Shown here one piece after another: positions 22,432-34,289 of a stretch of DNA of 64,000 nt. The stretch lies in NCBI GenBank assembly GCA_027627225.1, contig CM051033.1, forward strand, positions 8,393,801 through 8,457,800, in the 5' to 3' direction. Under the pieces are notes generated by a model. The model did not search any database. It was given only the letters and a program-made list of their open reading frames with translations, and was not told the origin of the DNA. The stretch is from Congeria kusceri (lineage: Eukaryota > Mollusca > Bivalvia > Myida > Dreissenidae). The translations under genes and the position numbers were made by a program. Positions within the stretch are counted from its first letter, which is position 1. The number at the start of each line of letters is the position of its first letter.

Positions 22432-23607
22432 ATAAGAGGGCCAAATGGCCCGGGTCGCTCACCTGAGTTGACTGAACCACAATAGCTCGTAAAAGGTTAA
22501 TAGCGTATTCAGAGATGTGACCACTGACAACAATGTTTTTAGTGAATCAAAACAATTTGAAATAATTTAATAAATGGTAGAAATATTTATGTGAAATTAT
22601 CTCAAAATCCAGCAAGCAGTTTCAGACAAGAACATTTCAAAATGAATGTCAACCAAGGAACATTTGTGCAAATTTATGTTCAAATTCCGGTCGGTGGTTT
22701 CTGACAAGAAGATTTTCAAAGTTTTCTATGTAACATGTAAGGACAACTGCCCAACCCCTTGCCTGTCATAATTTTTACAAATCAAAATGATTTGAAGAAA
22801 TTTGGTAGAGGATCACCCAAGGAACATTTCTGTAAAATTATTTTGAAATCAATTCAGCGGTTTCGGACAAGAAGTTTTTTTTCAAGTTTTCTATATAGCC
22901 ATAGAAGGAAAACTGCCACGATCCCCCAGTGGCCATGTTTTTTAACGAATCAAAATGATTTAAAGAAATTTGGTAGAGGGTCACCCAAGGAATATTTATG
23001 TGAAGTTATTTTGAAATCTGGTCAGCGGTTTCTGAGAAGATTTTCAAAGTTTTGAATATAGGTATATAAGAAAAAAAAAATCCCCAGCACCTGGCGGTCT
23101 GTTTTTAGCGAATCAAAATGATTTGAAGAAATTTGGTAGAGGGGCACAAAAGGAACATTTACGGGAAATTATTTTGAAATCCGGCCAGCGATTTCTGAGG
23201 AGAAGATTTTCACAGTTTTCTATATAGCTATATAGGTAAAACTGCACCACCCCCTAGCGGCCATGTTTTTTTACGAAATCAAAATAATTGGAAAAAATTA
23301 GTAAAGGGTCACCCAAGGAACATTTCTGTGAAATTATTTTAAAATCCAAGCAGTGGTCTTGGACAAGAAGATTTTTAAAGTTTTCCAGTTTGTAAGTTTT
23401 GGGTTGCCATGGCAACCCGAGCTTTCTAGATATTGAAATAAATTGAAGGACTTTGTTAAAGAACCATCCCAGGAACTTTCCTGCTAAGTTTGCCGAAAAT
23501 CCGCCAAGCGGTTTCAGAGAAGTTGTTTAAAGTAAACGCGACGACGACGACGGACAGTGACTGACTAGAATAGCTCACCCTTAAGCACTTTGTGCTCGGT
23601 GAGCTAA
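22432..23607 (+). mobile_element. HINE class B element, complete-looking
   Basis: Start AAGAGGGCCAAATGGCCCGG with the small palindrome GGGCCAAATGGCCC, then TCGCTCACCTGAG. About five modules of ~165 bp follow (CAAAATGATTTGAAGAAATT...GGTAGAGG...GTCACCCAAGGAA...CCAGCGGTTTC...GAAGATTTTCAAAGTTTTCT). The end AGCTCACCCTTAAGCACTTT+GTGCTCGGTGAGCTAA is a hairpin whose outer arm is the inverse of the 5' CTCACC. No coding function; the frame 22759-23055 spans two modules. Confidence 0.7.
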
Positions 23608-24094
23608 CAACAACAACATATTATGGTAAAACACGTGACCATATGTTTTATGGAGAACTTAGTTTTGTAAATACCTCACCGTCGTTATACAATCATGATT
23701 CTGTTGTAGATGCAAATGCACATATAATAAATCCTAGCGTTATGTTAACACTATTTTAACATGGAAACAGCACTTGATCCTGTTCACATTTTAAGTTTCA
23801 TTTAACAAATCGAAGTTGTCGTTTGTGAAGTTTAACATATCATTTGACCCAAAATAAAAATGTATCGATTCGCGATTAAGGTTTTTTGTCAACATGTAAA
23901 AAAAAACGTTTTTGAATTTACTTGAATAATATAATAGTGTTGATAAATTGCTTAACAGAAACCGCAATATTTTATAGAGAGAACACACAATAATGCGTAT
24001 GTGAAACATCTGCATAGCAATCACAACAATATATTTCCTGTATAATTCCGTGCAGTATTAAATGAAGAAGAACAAACATTAAAGGTGCTCACTC
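23608..24094. other. Stretch without a recognised feature
   Basis: AT-rich DNA between a HINE and a minisatellite. No gene seen. Confidence 0.4.
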
Positions 24095-24325
24095 GTGCTG
24101 AAAAATGTGACACAACCAAACAATGCAACGACGTGACACAACCAATCGACGCACCGACGTGATACAACCAACAACCAAACGATACAACGACGTGACACCA
24201 CCCAACAATGCAACCACGTGACACAACCAAACGATGAAAAGAAGTGACACAATCAAGCGATGCAACGACTTGACACAACCAAAAGATGCAACAATGGCAC
24301 AACCAAACGATGTGACACAACCAAA
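24095..24325 (+). repeat. 26-bp minisatellite, third locus
   Basis: About nine units, consensus near GTGACACAACCAAACGATGC+AACGAC. Period and the core ACACAACCAA match the two large arrays in the duplicons, and the orientation is the same. No other duplicon flank is recognisable beside it. Confidence 0.85.
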
Positions 24326-24567
24326 TAATAATAGTTAATCGATTGAAACGTTTTCTTTGATTTCAGGTGAACTAATTATTTATTAACAATCTTTTCATTG
24401 AATAATGGACTACACGAACAATAATTTAAGGAACATTTTTTATAATGGAGCAATAGAAAGAAAGCAGATAACCTCGCATATTAGCATATAATTATATACT
24501 CAACCCCCAAAAAGAAACATGACACTTCATAATTTGATACATTCTGTTAAGTTAAACCGATTTTAAG

Positions 24568-24796
24568 CAAGTGCAGTAAAGAGTAACTCTGTTAAAATAC
24601 AAAACAGAGTTATGGGGAATGCTGCATCTGAAAATGGAGTTGGTGACAAAGGTATATTCCAAGTTTCAGGTGAATAACTAACTTACGATTCGTAGATTTG
24701 AAGGCATAAGACTTTATCTAAAACATTGACCAAAATTTAGACGCGTTAACCGGGGCGAGTAGGAAAGCTCACCAACTCTTCAAATATTCGAGCTAA
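24568..24796 (+). mobile_element. HINE class A, 3' fragment
   Basis: One module (GAGTAACTCTGTTAAAATAC+AAAACAGAGTTATGG...GGTATATTCCAAGTTTCAGG) and the end AGCTCACCAACTCTTCAAAT+ATTCGAGCTAA. Confidence 0.7.
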
Positions 24797-24884
24797 TATC
24801 TGTGCTCCGGATAAGCTTTTGGACTTTGTGTAAATGTACGCTTACCTCTGCAAATTTGGGAGTAAATGTACACTCTCTAGAAAT

Positions 24885-24901
24885 GGGGGGGGGGGGGGGG
24901 T
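24885..24901 (+). repeat. poly-G tract
   Basis: About sixteen consecutive G. Other poly-G tracts in the window are at 22081, 32582 and 53999-54020. Length is unreliable in any assembly. Confidence 0.8.
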
Positions 24902-24949
24902 AAATGTACACTCTATGAAGGATTAGCGGGGTTAAATTTGCATCCAATA

Positions 24950-25420
<471 letters not shown>

Positions 25421-25969
25421 TACCATAATGTTACAATTGAGAATTCAGAACATTTAAAGACTGTTATTGCTGGAAATAACAACTGCACATTGAGGTAGGC
25501 ATGCCTGTCCATATTTTCTTTTTTTTCTTTCAGAACGAACATCGGAAAACATTGTGCATAAATGTACACCCAATTCTATTGTTCTGTGCGTATTTTCAAA
25601 TGTTCTGTGAGTAATTTACGCGTGTACGCGCCTTATCTGGGACTCTGGGCTAAAACAACAATCACATAACTGTTTATAAAAGATGTTGTTTAAAAAAGAT
25701 ACATTCTTAGTAGCGAATATTACAGAAATAAATGATTTAATAAACGCATTTTTCTATGCTGAACTTAAATTTTACCCGTAAAATACATAAAATACAAATA
25801 AATTATAATAAGCCAAATTAATTTATGTTGGTAAAATATTATTTTACTCAATCAATATTTTAATTAATTTTGTATTCGCTGTTAAAACAATACGACTATA
25901 TAATTTTATACAAATCTGAACTTCAAATGAATTTAAATTGTTTTGAAAGCATTAACATTAAATAGTATA
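25421..25969. other. Stretch without a recognised feature
   Basis: AT-rich, no repeat family or gene seen. Confidence 0.4.
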
Positions 25970-25971
25970 AT

Positions 25972-26065
25972 CAGGTCGCGTAGCCTAAGGGAAGCAACTG
26001 CTGCTAGGAACTCACCACGAAATAACATCGAGTTGTCTTCCGTGCTATTTAGGTAATGCGTTCGA
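25972..26065 (+). repeat. Dispersed GGGAAG/CTTCC motif, copy B
   Basis: CCTAAGGGAAGCAACTGCTG at the left and CATCGAGTTGTCTTCCGTG at the right. It is closest to the copy at 1-75 and longer in the middle, where that one appears to have a deletion. Confidence 0.6.
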
Positions 26066-26883
26066 CAACACAATATTAAAGTAAAGAGCCGTATTATAAT
26101 ATTATAATACATAGTGTTACTAAAAATAGTAACATTTTGACGTCGATTACGGGCCGTTACGCGGCTCCGCTGAGCCGATATAATTATAATTGGCCGCGGC
26201 CGATTTTTCGATAATCGAAGAGAATCCGATCGCGCGACGTCAACGACCACGAATGGCGTATTTAGTCAAAATTAAACGGTTATATCCGAAAATGCAAATA
26301 CTGAATATTAACGAAAGTTTGTAGTTAAATTGATTAAATATATATACGATCTATAGCCTATGCATCTTTTAGTTTGAGAAAAAGTATCACTGAACAAAAT
26401 TGAACAGATCGGAAACTTTTACTGTACCTCAATTTCAATCCATTGCTTCCAACAATAAAAATCCAACAATACTGTAAGCACTTCAATTCCATTGTCTTGT
26501 ATCCATAAGCCTTAATTTTTAACAATCATGATATTAATTTCATGTTAACCATTCTGACCAGAAACACGATTTACGAAATCGCAATGACTGGTCAGAACGT
26601 TTGATTTTATTCGATTCAAAGTCTCAGAATATATTATTTATCCAACTGACACATTCATCATCACAACAAAACTGCGAGTCCAGCGAAAACTGGTTTGTTT
26701 CGTCACTGTTTTTCTGTTTATAAATTACGTCATTCGTTAGAGTTGCGTCACGTATTGCGTAATTAGTTGAATGTTAAATACAAGTACGGAAAGTTTGTTT
26801 GGTGTTTTTGTTAACATTTTGTGTAATAAAGAAAGTAACATGATTCTTTTCTTGTGACAGGATAATATGTATTATAAACGATA

Positions 26884-27014
26884 ATATACGGCAGAGCTGG
26901 GCCGGGCGTCTATACTCGGCCCTAGCCGTATAACGGCCCTCGGGCCAAAGGCCCTCGGGCCGTTATATCGGCAGCGGGCCGATTATAGATGCCCGGCCCA
27001 GCTCTGCCGTATAT
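26884..27014. repeat. 131-base GC-rich hairpin
   Basis: ATATACGGCAGAGCTGGGCC at 26884 pairs with GGCCCAGCTCTGCCGTATAT ending at 27014 over all 20 bases. The next segment GGGCGTCTATA/TATAGATGCCC continues with one mismatch, then CGGCCC/GGGCCG, and TATAACGGCC/GGCCGTTATA near the centre. The central 30 bases are two direct GGCCCTCGGGCC blocks separated by AAA, each self-complementary apart from the middle. The sequence is much richer in G+C than its surroundings. A partial copy of the outer end, CTGCCGTATATT, recurs at 27047-27058. Possible explanations are a foldback transposon, a structured RNA or a MITE centre. Confidence 0.85.
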
Positions 27015-27230
27015 TGAATGTTGAATACCATCCAAATACCAAACCTGCCGTATATTATTGTCTAAATAATACCTGAATTGTTTTATTTTTATGATATTTT
27101 ATTATTTTCCATAATTTGCTTAACTGTTCAATTATGAGTTAGTAACTAGCAGTCATTACTTTTATTGCTGTTAAACAAAGTGCATCGTTTTATCGAAAAC
27201 GCATCGGGCAATACGATGAAGTCGTAGGAA

Positions 27231-27581
27231 TTAAAGGAACAGTTCACAGTTTTGGGTTGTGAGAAATAGTTATCAAAAACTGACTTTTGTTTGTCCTATA
27301 ATATATTTATTGTTCATATTTCACCATTTGGAATGCACACTGATCGTGCAAAGTTAAACGTTTGACGAATATTTGTTATTTTTTTAGGAGAATTTGCTAC
27401 CTGGTAAACATACCAATTTTTTGCACAAAAAGGCAGAACAAATATCAAAATAATTATGTTTTGCAACCAAAACAGAATAGCAGACAAACGCTTTGCTACG
27501 CAGATTCTACAAATTTCTGTTTTGAAATTCCCTTTTTTGAGAATTATTGTCCAACCCTAAACTACGAAACTGTCTCTTTAA
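27231..27581. mobile_element. TTAA-flanked MITE (piggyBac-like site)
   Basis: TTAA at 27231-27234 and 27578-27581. The inner ends AGGAACAGTTCACAGTTT and AAACTACGAAACTGTCTC+T are approximate inverse repeats. Duplicon A at about 250 lacks the block. A sister copy is at 46152-46493. TTAA target duplications are characteristic of piggyBac-type transposition in animals. No transposase is present, so the assignment is by target site only. The open frame 27362-27604 lies inside it. Confidence 0.65.
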
Positions 27582-27999
27582 ATCGATATATACGAGTTAA
27601 TTAATCGTGACATTTAACGGCATAACATGAATTATCTAAGGAGTTGTTAATGTCATTTTAAACTATGATGTGACACACATTTGGTGAATGTGTATTTGTT
27701 GTTGATTGTCTGCGAAATCTGACTGATTAAAAACTCCAGCAAATCCAACCCCTAATAAAAACTGTATAAACTGCAATAACCTATGCTTAGGCATTATTGC
27801 CTACATTTATTGTGTATGGACACTATTAAACAACAACCCCAATGCAGTTGACTCACAGATCATAAGAGGTACGTACATGTGTATATTAATTGTAGTAGTA
27901 CAATGCTTGTTCATCCATACTCGTACAGAAAAATTTACTTCACCATAAACTGCTGACATTACAATTTGGCACACAAACTTTTTGCGACGTAAAGTAAAG

Positions 28000-29220
28000 A
28001 CAAGAGGGCCACGATGGCCCTAGGTCGCTTACCTGAGTTTAAGGCATCCCAGTTTTGACCCCAGGGGCATCATTTGAACAATCTTTGTAGAAGACTGGTA
28101 CGCAATGTTACATACCAAATATGAAACCACTGGGCCTTGCGGTTTCAGAGGAAAAGATTCCTGAAGTAATTTTGCTAGTGAAGTCTATACAAACAATGTG
28201 ACCCCCGGGGCCTGGCCAGTTTTGACCAGATGGCATCATTTGAACAATCTTTGTAGAAGACCCCTACACAATGTTACCAACCAAATAACAAACCTCTGGG
28301 CCTTGCGGTTTCAGAGAAGAAAACTTTCAAAGTCATTTAGCTATTTAAGTCTATATAAACAATGTGACCCCCGGGGCGTGGCCAGTTTTTACCCCAAGGG
28401 CATCATTTGAACAATCTTTGTAGAGGACCACTATGCAATGTACATACCAAATATAAAACCTCTGGGCCTTGCGGTTTTAGAGGAGACGATTTTTGCAGTA
28501 TTTTGCTATTTAAGTCTAAATAATCCATGTGACCCCGGGTCGTGAATAGTTTTGACCCCAGGGGTATCATTTGAACAATTTTTGTAGAGGACCCCTATAC
28601 AATGTTACCATCCAAATACCAAACCTCTCGACCCTGCGGTTTCGTCGGAGAAGTCATTTAGCTATTTAAGTTTATATAAACCATGTAACCACCGGAGCGT
28701 GGCCAGTTTTAACACACCAGGGGCATCATTTGAACAATTTTTGTAGAGGACCACTAGGCAATGTTACATACAAGATATGAAACCTATGTGCCTTGCGATT
28801 TCAGAGGAGAAGATTTTTAAAGTCATTTTGCTATTTAAGTCTATATAAACCATGTGACCCCCGGGGCGTGGTCAGTTTTGACCCCAAGGGCATCATTTGA
28901 ACAATCTTTGTAACATACCACTAGAGGATGCCAATTACCAAATATGAAAGCTCTCAGCTATGCAGTTTAAGAGGAGATTTTTTTTAAGTGTTCACTTTTT
29001 AAATATATTTTTAGCTCTGGCGACCTGCTATGCAGCGGACCAAACGATTTGAGCAATTTTGAAAGAGGGTCACCCAATGATTATTCCTGTGAAGTTTGGT
29101 GAAAATCTGCCCAGCGGTTTAGGAGATGTTGTTTGAATGATAATGTTGACGCACGACGCACGATGGACAAAAGGTGATCACAAAAGCGCTCCACGAGCAC
29201 GCTGTGCTCAGGTGAGCTAA
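28000..29220 (+). mobile_element. HINE class B element, complete
   Basis: Starts ACAAGAGGGCCACGATGGCC+CT (palindrome GGGCCACGATGGCCC) and ends CACGAGCACGCTGTGCTCAG+GTGAGCTAA. Six modules of ~165 bp read GTGACCCCCGGGGCGTGGCC, GACCCCAGGGGCATCATTTG, AACAATCTTTGTAGAGGACC, CTCTGGGCCTTGCGGTTTCA and CTATTTAAGTCTATATAAAC. A 3' tail contains CAGCGGTTTAGGAGATGTTG and GACGCACGACGCACGA. Duplicon A is continuous across the site (near 640-660), so this insertion postdates the duplication or was lost there. Confidence 0.75.
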
Positions 29221-29517
29221 AAAGTGTTAATGATGTGCACGATTTTATATACAACACTTCATCAATGTTAACGAATCGTCATATATACATATAACGGCAA
29301 AGCACAAGAGGTGTGTGCGAAAAATACGCGTAAAACTCAAATATAATAAAATCTCCGTATTCGTTTAACTGTTTTCATATTTCTCGTCGATATACTTACT
29401 GTTCATTTAAATTACACACGCACTAAATATCGTTGCATTTGAACAACAACAAATAACTATATCGAATCAACATGCGTACATGGTTTAACAGCAGCGGGAC
29501 AAGTCGCATCAATATAA

Positions 29518-29791
29518 CCGTCTCCGTAGCCTAGTGATTAGGGCGTTCGCATACGGAGCGGAAGGTTGAAGCTTCGAGTCTCGCCCAGGGCTTGTTCTGA
29601 TATGGCCGGTTGTCTACCCAGCAGCCAGTTTAATCGAAGGGTACCGATTGCCTTTCTGCCAAGCGCCCGGCATATAGGATAGAAATTGGGAGTAAGGATG
29701 TTTATTAGTAAAGGTGTCTCATAAGTCAAAACTGGATGGCCCTTAATCGCTAGAGGTGATACAGTAATAAAAACACTTTACTTTACTTTAT
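29518..29791 (+). mobile_element. tRNA-derived SINE, full-length-looking
   Basis: The head GTCTCCGTAGCCTAGTGATT+AGGGCG has a box A of Pol III type and a box-B-like GCTTCGAGTCTC (29571-29582). It folds as a tRNA with an anticodon stem TTCGC/GCGGA around loop ATACGGA, i.e. ACG, tRNA-Arg-like. A ~200-bp body follows, and the end is a short-repeat tail CACTTTACTTTACTTTA. It is absent from duplicon A (near 1295). It is not a functional tRNA gene, because it lacks a matching acceptor stem. Confidence 0.8.
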
Positions 29792-29824
29792 AGACGTCAA
29801 CATAACAGGAAACCTGCGCACCAT

Positions 29825-30985
29825 GACAGTTTATCCAACCAGGCGACACAACAGCGTAAGACACCCAGGCGAAACAACAGCGTTAGACAACCAGGCGACA
29901 CAACGACGTAACACAACCAGGCGACACAACAGCGTAAAACAATCAGGCGACACAACAGCGTAACACAACCAGGCGACACAACAGCGTAAAACAACAAAGA
30001 GACACAACAGCGTAACATAACCCAGCGACACAACAGCGTAACACAACCAAGCGACACAATAGCGTAACACAACCTGGCGACACAACAGCGTAAACCAACC
30101 AGGCGACACAACAGCGTAACACAATCAGGCGACACAACCACGTAACACAACCAGGCGACACAACAGCGTAACATAACCAGGCGACTGAACGACGGAACAC
30201 AACCAGGCGACACAACGACGTTACACAACAAATCGATTCAACAACGTAAAACAACCAAGCGAGACAACAGCGTAACACAACAAAGCGACACAACAGCGTA
30301 AAATAACCAAGCGACACAACAGTGTTGCACAACAAGGCGACAAAATGACGTAACACAACTAGGCGACACAACGAAGTAACTCAGCCAGGCGACACAACAG
30401 CATAACACAACCAAGCGACACAACAACGGAACACAACCAAGTGTCACAACGACGGAACTCAACCAAGAGACATAACGGCGGGACACAACAAAACGACACG
30501 ACGATGGGTCTCAACCAAGAGACACAACGACAGAACTCAACAAAGAGAAACAACGACACAACGACGGAACTCAACCAAATGACAAAACGACGGAAAACAA
30601 CCAAGCGACACAAAGGCTGGACACAACAAAGCGACACAAGGACCGGACACAACCAAGCGACACAACGACGGAATTCAACGAAGAGACACAACGACGGAAG
30701 TCAACTAGGCGTCACAACAACGGGATACATCCACGCGACACAACGACGGAACACAACCAAGGACACAAAGGCCGGACACAACCAAGCGAAACAACGACGG
30801 AACTCAACCAAGCGAAACAACGACGGAATACAACCAAGCAACACAACGACGGAAGTCAACCAAGCGTCACACCAACCGAATACATCCAAGCGTCACAACG
30901 ACGGAACTCAACCAAGCGACACAACAATGGAACACAATCAGGCGACACAACGACGGAACACAGCTAAGCGACACGACGACGGCCG
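29825..30985 (+). repeat. 26-bp-unit minisatellite, duplicon B array
   Basis: About 45 units. The left part (to ~30360) has units like AGCGTAACACAACCAGGCGA+CACAAC. The right part has GACGGAACTCAACCAAGCGA+CACAAC, the same ordering as in 1340-4440. The array is less than half the length of copy A's. The plus frame 30441-31037 and the minus frames 29797-30691 are produced by the 26-base period. Confidence 0.95.
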
Positions 30986-31237
30986 GACACAATTATGCGA
31001 CATAACGTTTTATGAACCTAGCTTGTGCACATGTTGAGTTATGGAAGGATCAAGGCTTTCACTGACAGACGGACGGACGGTCCACTATGACTTCAGATTG
31101 TTTTTACAATGCTCACTTTCTTCGTTGAATTTTACAACATCATAATCACACACGGAATAAAGTTGCAGCATGATAGTTCTATGTGCTCAATTACCATAAC
31201 TTTTGTTCCAACATCATCATGTCGCAGTGATGTAATT

Positions 31238-31410
31238 TATGTGATATCCGCCTTTCGATCGGAAGATCGTGAGTTGGATTCCTACTCCGGAAGCCTTCGA
31301 ATTATCTTACTTAAAATTCAACGCGTAGTGGTTCTTCCCAGAAAACGGACTTGAAAGTGTCTCAAAAAGCATGTGAATTTCGACACTCGATCTTTAATAT
31401 CTAAGTGTAA
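31238..31410 (+). mobile_element. Degenerate SINE-like element, duplicon B copy
   Basis: Partner of 4695-4875. It keeps GATCGTGAGTTGGATTCCTA+CTCCGG and AGTGGTTCTTCCCAGAAAAC+GGACTTGAAAGTGTC. Confidence 0.5.
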
Positions 31411-31843
31411 TTTTAAACTAAACGTGACAGTCCATAATGACATAAAATTTTGTTTGTACAATGCTGACTTTCTTTGTGAATGTTTTTCCAATTAAAATCA
31501 GCATAGGAGAAAAAAGTAGAGTAACTCTTGTTGTTGTACAAATACATGTGTTGCCAAAGCAACCACAATTTAGTAAGACGTAAAAGGAAAACAACGTGTA
31601 TTATCACCTCATTGCTCACTCATTAAGCACATCAAGTTATTGCAGGATGTACATTTTCTCGGAGAAAGAGACACTTATTACTTCTGGGGCCATATTCCAG
31701 AGAAACACCTTAAGTAGAATCCTATCCTTATATCACCATTTTTATCCTATACATATATAGTATGTATTAATTGCCAACTTATTATAAATTATTGTTTACA
31801 CAACTGTAAAGGAACTCATAAATTTAAAATGCTGTATATAAAA

Positions 31844-32599
31844 CAAGAGATGTTTGTAAAAAAGTAATGCCCCCTCTAGGTTAAAATGGCTAAGAAGGCT
31901 AATTTAGATAATCAAGGGCCATAACTCTACAGTTACTTTGACGATTTGGTTAATTATCTAACTTTACGGAGATAATACGCCTACAAAGATTTTAACGAAG
32001 TTTGGTGAAGATCGGCTATGAAATGTCGGATTTAGAGAATATAAACGGCTAAAAAGGCCAATTTTAGATCATTCAATGACCATAACTCCGCAATTACAGG
32101 GCCGATTTGGCTGATTATTGAACTTGATCAGATATTATTATAACAAACATTTTCATGAAGTTTGGTTAAGATCGGATGAAAGCTTTTGGACTTAGAAAGC
32201 CGAAACGACAAAAAAGGCCAATTTCAGATAATTCAAGGACAATAACTCCAAAATTTCCGTGGCAATTTGGCCGTGAATTGAACATGACCTACCGTAGACC
32301 GTATATATTATTATTACAAACATTTTCATAAAGTTTGTTTAAGATCGAAAGAAAACTGTTGGACTTCGAGAGAAACGGCTAATTTTAGATAATTCAAGGG
32401 CCATAACTCCACAATTTCTAAGGCGATTTGGCTAATAATCGAACTTGACCGAGATATTATGCCAACAACCATTTTTTTGAAGTTTGATGAATATCGGATG
32501 AAAACTGTTGAACTTAGAGAATGGAAACGAAAGTTGCCTACCGACAGACAGACCGACAGACATTAGCAAGCCATCTTCGAAGGGGGGGGGGGGGCATAA
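31844..32599 (+). mobile_element. HINE class C element, complete, with an empty site in duplicon A
   Basis: Starts CAAGAGATGTTTGTAAAA and AATGCCCCCTCTAGG; ends CTTCGAAG, a G-run and GCATAAT. Modules of ~160 bp read CCAATTTTAGATAATTCAAG, GGCCATAACTCCACAATT, GCGATTTGGCTGATTATCG, CTTGACCTAGATATTATTA, ATTTTCATGAAGTTTGGTGA and AGATCGGATGAAAACTGTTG. Duplicon A reads TATATAAAATAATAGCTTTC at 6012-6031, and B has the element between TATATAAAA and TAATAGCTTTC. Any target duplication is therefore at most two or three bases. Confidence 0.75.
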
Positions 32600-32744
32600 T
32601 AATAGCTTTCAAAAATTGGAACTAAATATTTTAAAGTAAACTTACAATGTTTCTGGAATAGGGCGACATATTCCCTTTATACAATGTTGCTAAGATAAGT
32701 ATGTCTCATGATCTCTACAGTAGTATCGGATTGGTAATAAATTA

Positions 32745-32765
32745 AAATTATTATTATCATTACGG

Positions 32766-32796
<31 letters not shown>

Positions 32797-32797
32797 G
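32745..32797 (+). repeat. (ATT)n microsatellite, duplicon B
   Basis: Counterpart of 6750-6780, interrupted by ATCATTACGGT. Confidence 0.85.
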
Positions 32798-32827
32798 CTG
32801 ATTATACTAAGGAATTGTTAAACTAAT

Positions 32828-33169
32828 ATTCTAACACGATACTCGTTAATTTTTCTATACACAAAGAACAAAATTATCGTTAATAAACTACCAAATTAAC
32901 AACGCAAAAAGAAGTCCCGATTCTGAGCGGACTACAGTAAAAAGTAGTTCCAATTACAATTGCAAAAATATATGTCAAATAATAATAGAATCGAAATAAT
33001 TTTCGCATTATCTGTGTTTATCGGATAATAAACAACTCTTTATCGTTCTGATGCGTGGATATTAAACAACACTAGCTAACGCCCTCGTGGTTTAATTCCT
33101 ACGCATCAGAACTCCAAGTCGTTGTTTACTGGCCGATAAACAACGATAAATCGACAAGTATTTCTTAAA
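32828..33169 (-). mobile_element. Family P nested-palindrome element, minus copy
   Basis: From ATTCTAACACGATACTCG to AAGTATTTCTTAAAT. Duplicon A at ~6810 is uninterrupted (AACTAATAAACGTTG). The internal palindromes TTTATCGGATAATAAA and TTGTTTACTGGCCGATAAAC+AA are present. It is nearly colinear with 841-1181 in the same orientation but at a different site, so it is an independent insertion. Confidence 0.75.
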
Positions 33170-33203
33170 TCGTTCAGAACGTGTAATAGGGTTGTCCTGC
33201 AAC

Positions 33204-33291
33204 ATCACGATATCCTCGTGCACAGTGTACATATACAGTCATGAAAGTTGCCTGCTCGATCGATTACAGCGAAGCACGAGGAAATCGTGAA
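33204..33291. repeat. Conserved inverted repeat, duplicon B
   Basis: ATCACGATATCCTCGTGCA and GCACGAGGAAATCGTGAA. Counterpart of 6849-6932. Confidence 0.6.
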
Positions 33292-33564
33292 ATTCGCGTG
33301 TCATACAGAAAAGCTATTTCTAGCTTCCGGCAGTTTCTGGTTTCAAATATGATGTCTACAAAAGACATGTACATACGGAATAAAATGCTAAAGACAAATG
33401 ATGATCTTTAGGCTTAGGATAAGATTTTACTGAAGGTGTTTCTGATATATGTACCATGAGGTCATAATTAGATAGATTCCTAAGTAAAAATAAGCAAAAA
33501 TAATAATATGAGTTTGAAACACTATGCTTCGGAACATGTGCATGCTGACAAATACATTAATAAC

Positions 33565-34264
33565 ACAAGCTGTTTGTAAACAAGTTATGCACCTCTAGGT
33601 TAAAATAGCTAAAACGGCTTAATTTAGAGAATCAAGGGCCATAACTCCACAGTTACTGGGACGATTTGGTTGATTATCAAACTTAACAGAGATAATACGC
33701 CCACAAAGATTTTCACCAAGTTGGATGAAGATCGGCTATGAACTGTTGGACATAGAGACAGAAACTGCTTAAAAGGCCAGTTTTATATACCGTAATTTAA
33801 GGGCAATAACTCCACATTTCCTGTGACAATTTGGCTGATTATGGAACTTGGCCTAGATATTATTATTACAAACATTGTCATGAAGTTTGGTGAAGATTGG
33901 ATAAAAAAAAACTGTTGAACTCCGAGAGCGGACACGGCGAAAAAGCCTAATTTTAAATATTCAAGGGCCATAACTCCACAATTCCGGGGGCGATTTGGCT
34001 GATTATCGCACTTGACCTAGATATTATTATTACAAACATTTTCATGAAGTTTAGTGAAGATCGGATGAAAACTGTTGGACTTAGAGAGCGGAAACGGCTA
34101 AAAGGCCAATTTTATATAATTCATCGGCCATAACTCCACAATTGCTGATTATAGAACTAGACCTAGATATTATGCCCACAAACATTTTCTTGAAGTTTGA
34201 TGAAGATCAGATGAAAACTGTTGAACTTAGACAGCGGAAACGAAGTTGTCTACCGACCCACCGA
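33565..34264 (+). mobile_element. HINE class C element lacking its 3' end
   Basis: Start ACAAGCTGTTTGTAAACAAG and TATGCACCTCTAGG. Four modules as in 31844-32599. It stops at CTACCGACCCACCGACATTA without the CTTCGAAGGGGGG terminus. Confidence 0.65.
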
Positions 34265-34289
34265 CATTAACTTTTTGTGACAAAATCTT

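Larger units (their letters stand above)
25970..33318 (+). repeat. Duplicon copy B (direct duplication with 1-6960)
   Basis: Same anchors as listed for copy A, in the same order. Insertions found only here: a ~1 kb segment at 26066-27075 with a GC-rich hairpin, the TTAA MITE 27231-27581, the HINE class B 28000-29220, the tRNA-SINE 29518-29791, the HINE class C 31844-32599 and a family P element 32828-33169. After 33318 the copies diverge. Since the left edge of copy A is cut by the window, the true left limit of B may lie before 25970. Confidence 0.85.

Noticed and set aside
22759..23055. 98-residue plus-strand frame
   Set aside because: Spans two ~165-bp HINE modules; the repeated TNQNDLKKFGRGSPKE segment merely reflects the module repeat.
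30441..31037. Plus-strand open frame of 198 residues rich in Thr, Asn, Gln and Arg
   Set aside because: Same 26-bp repeat; the counterpart frame in duplicon A is broken at different places, as expected without selection.
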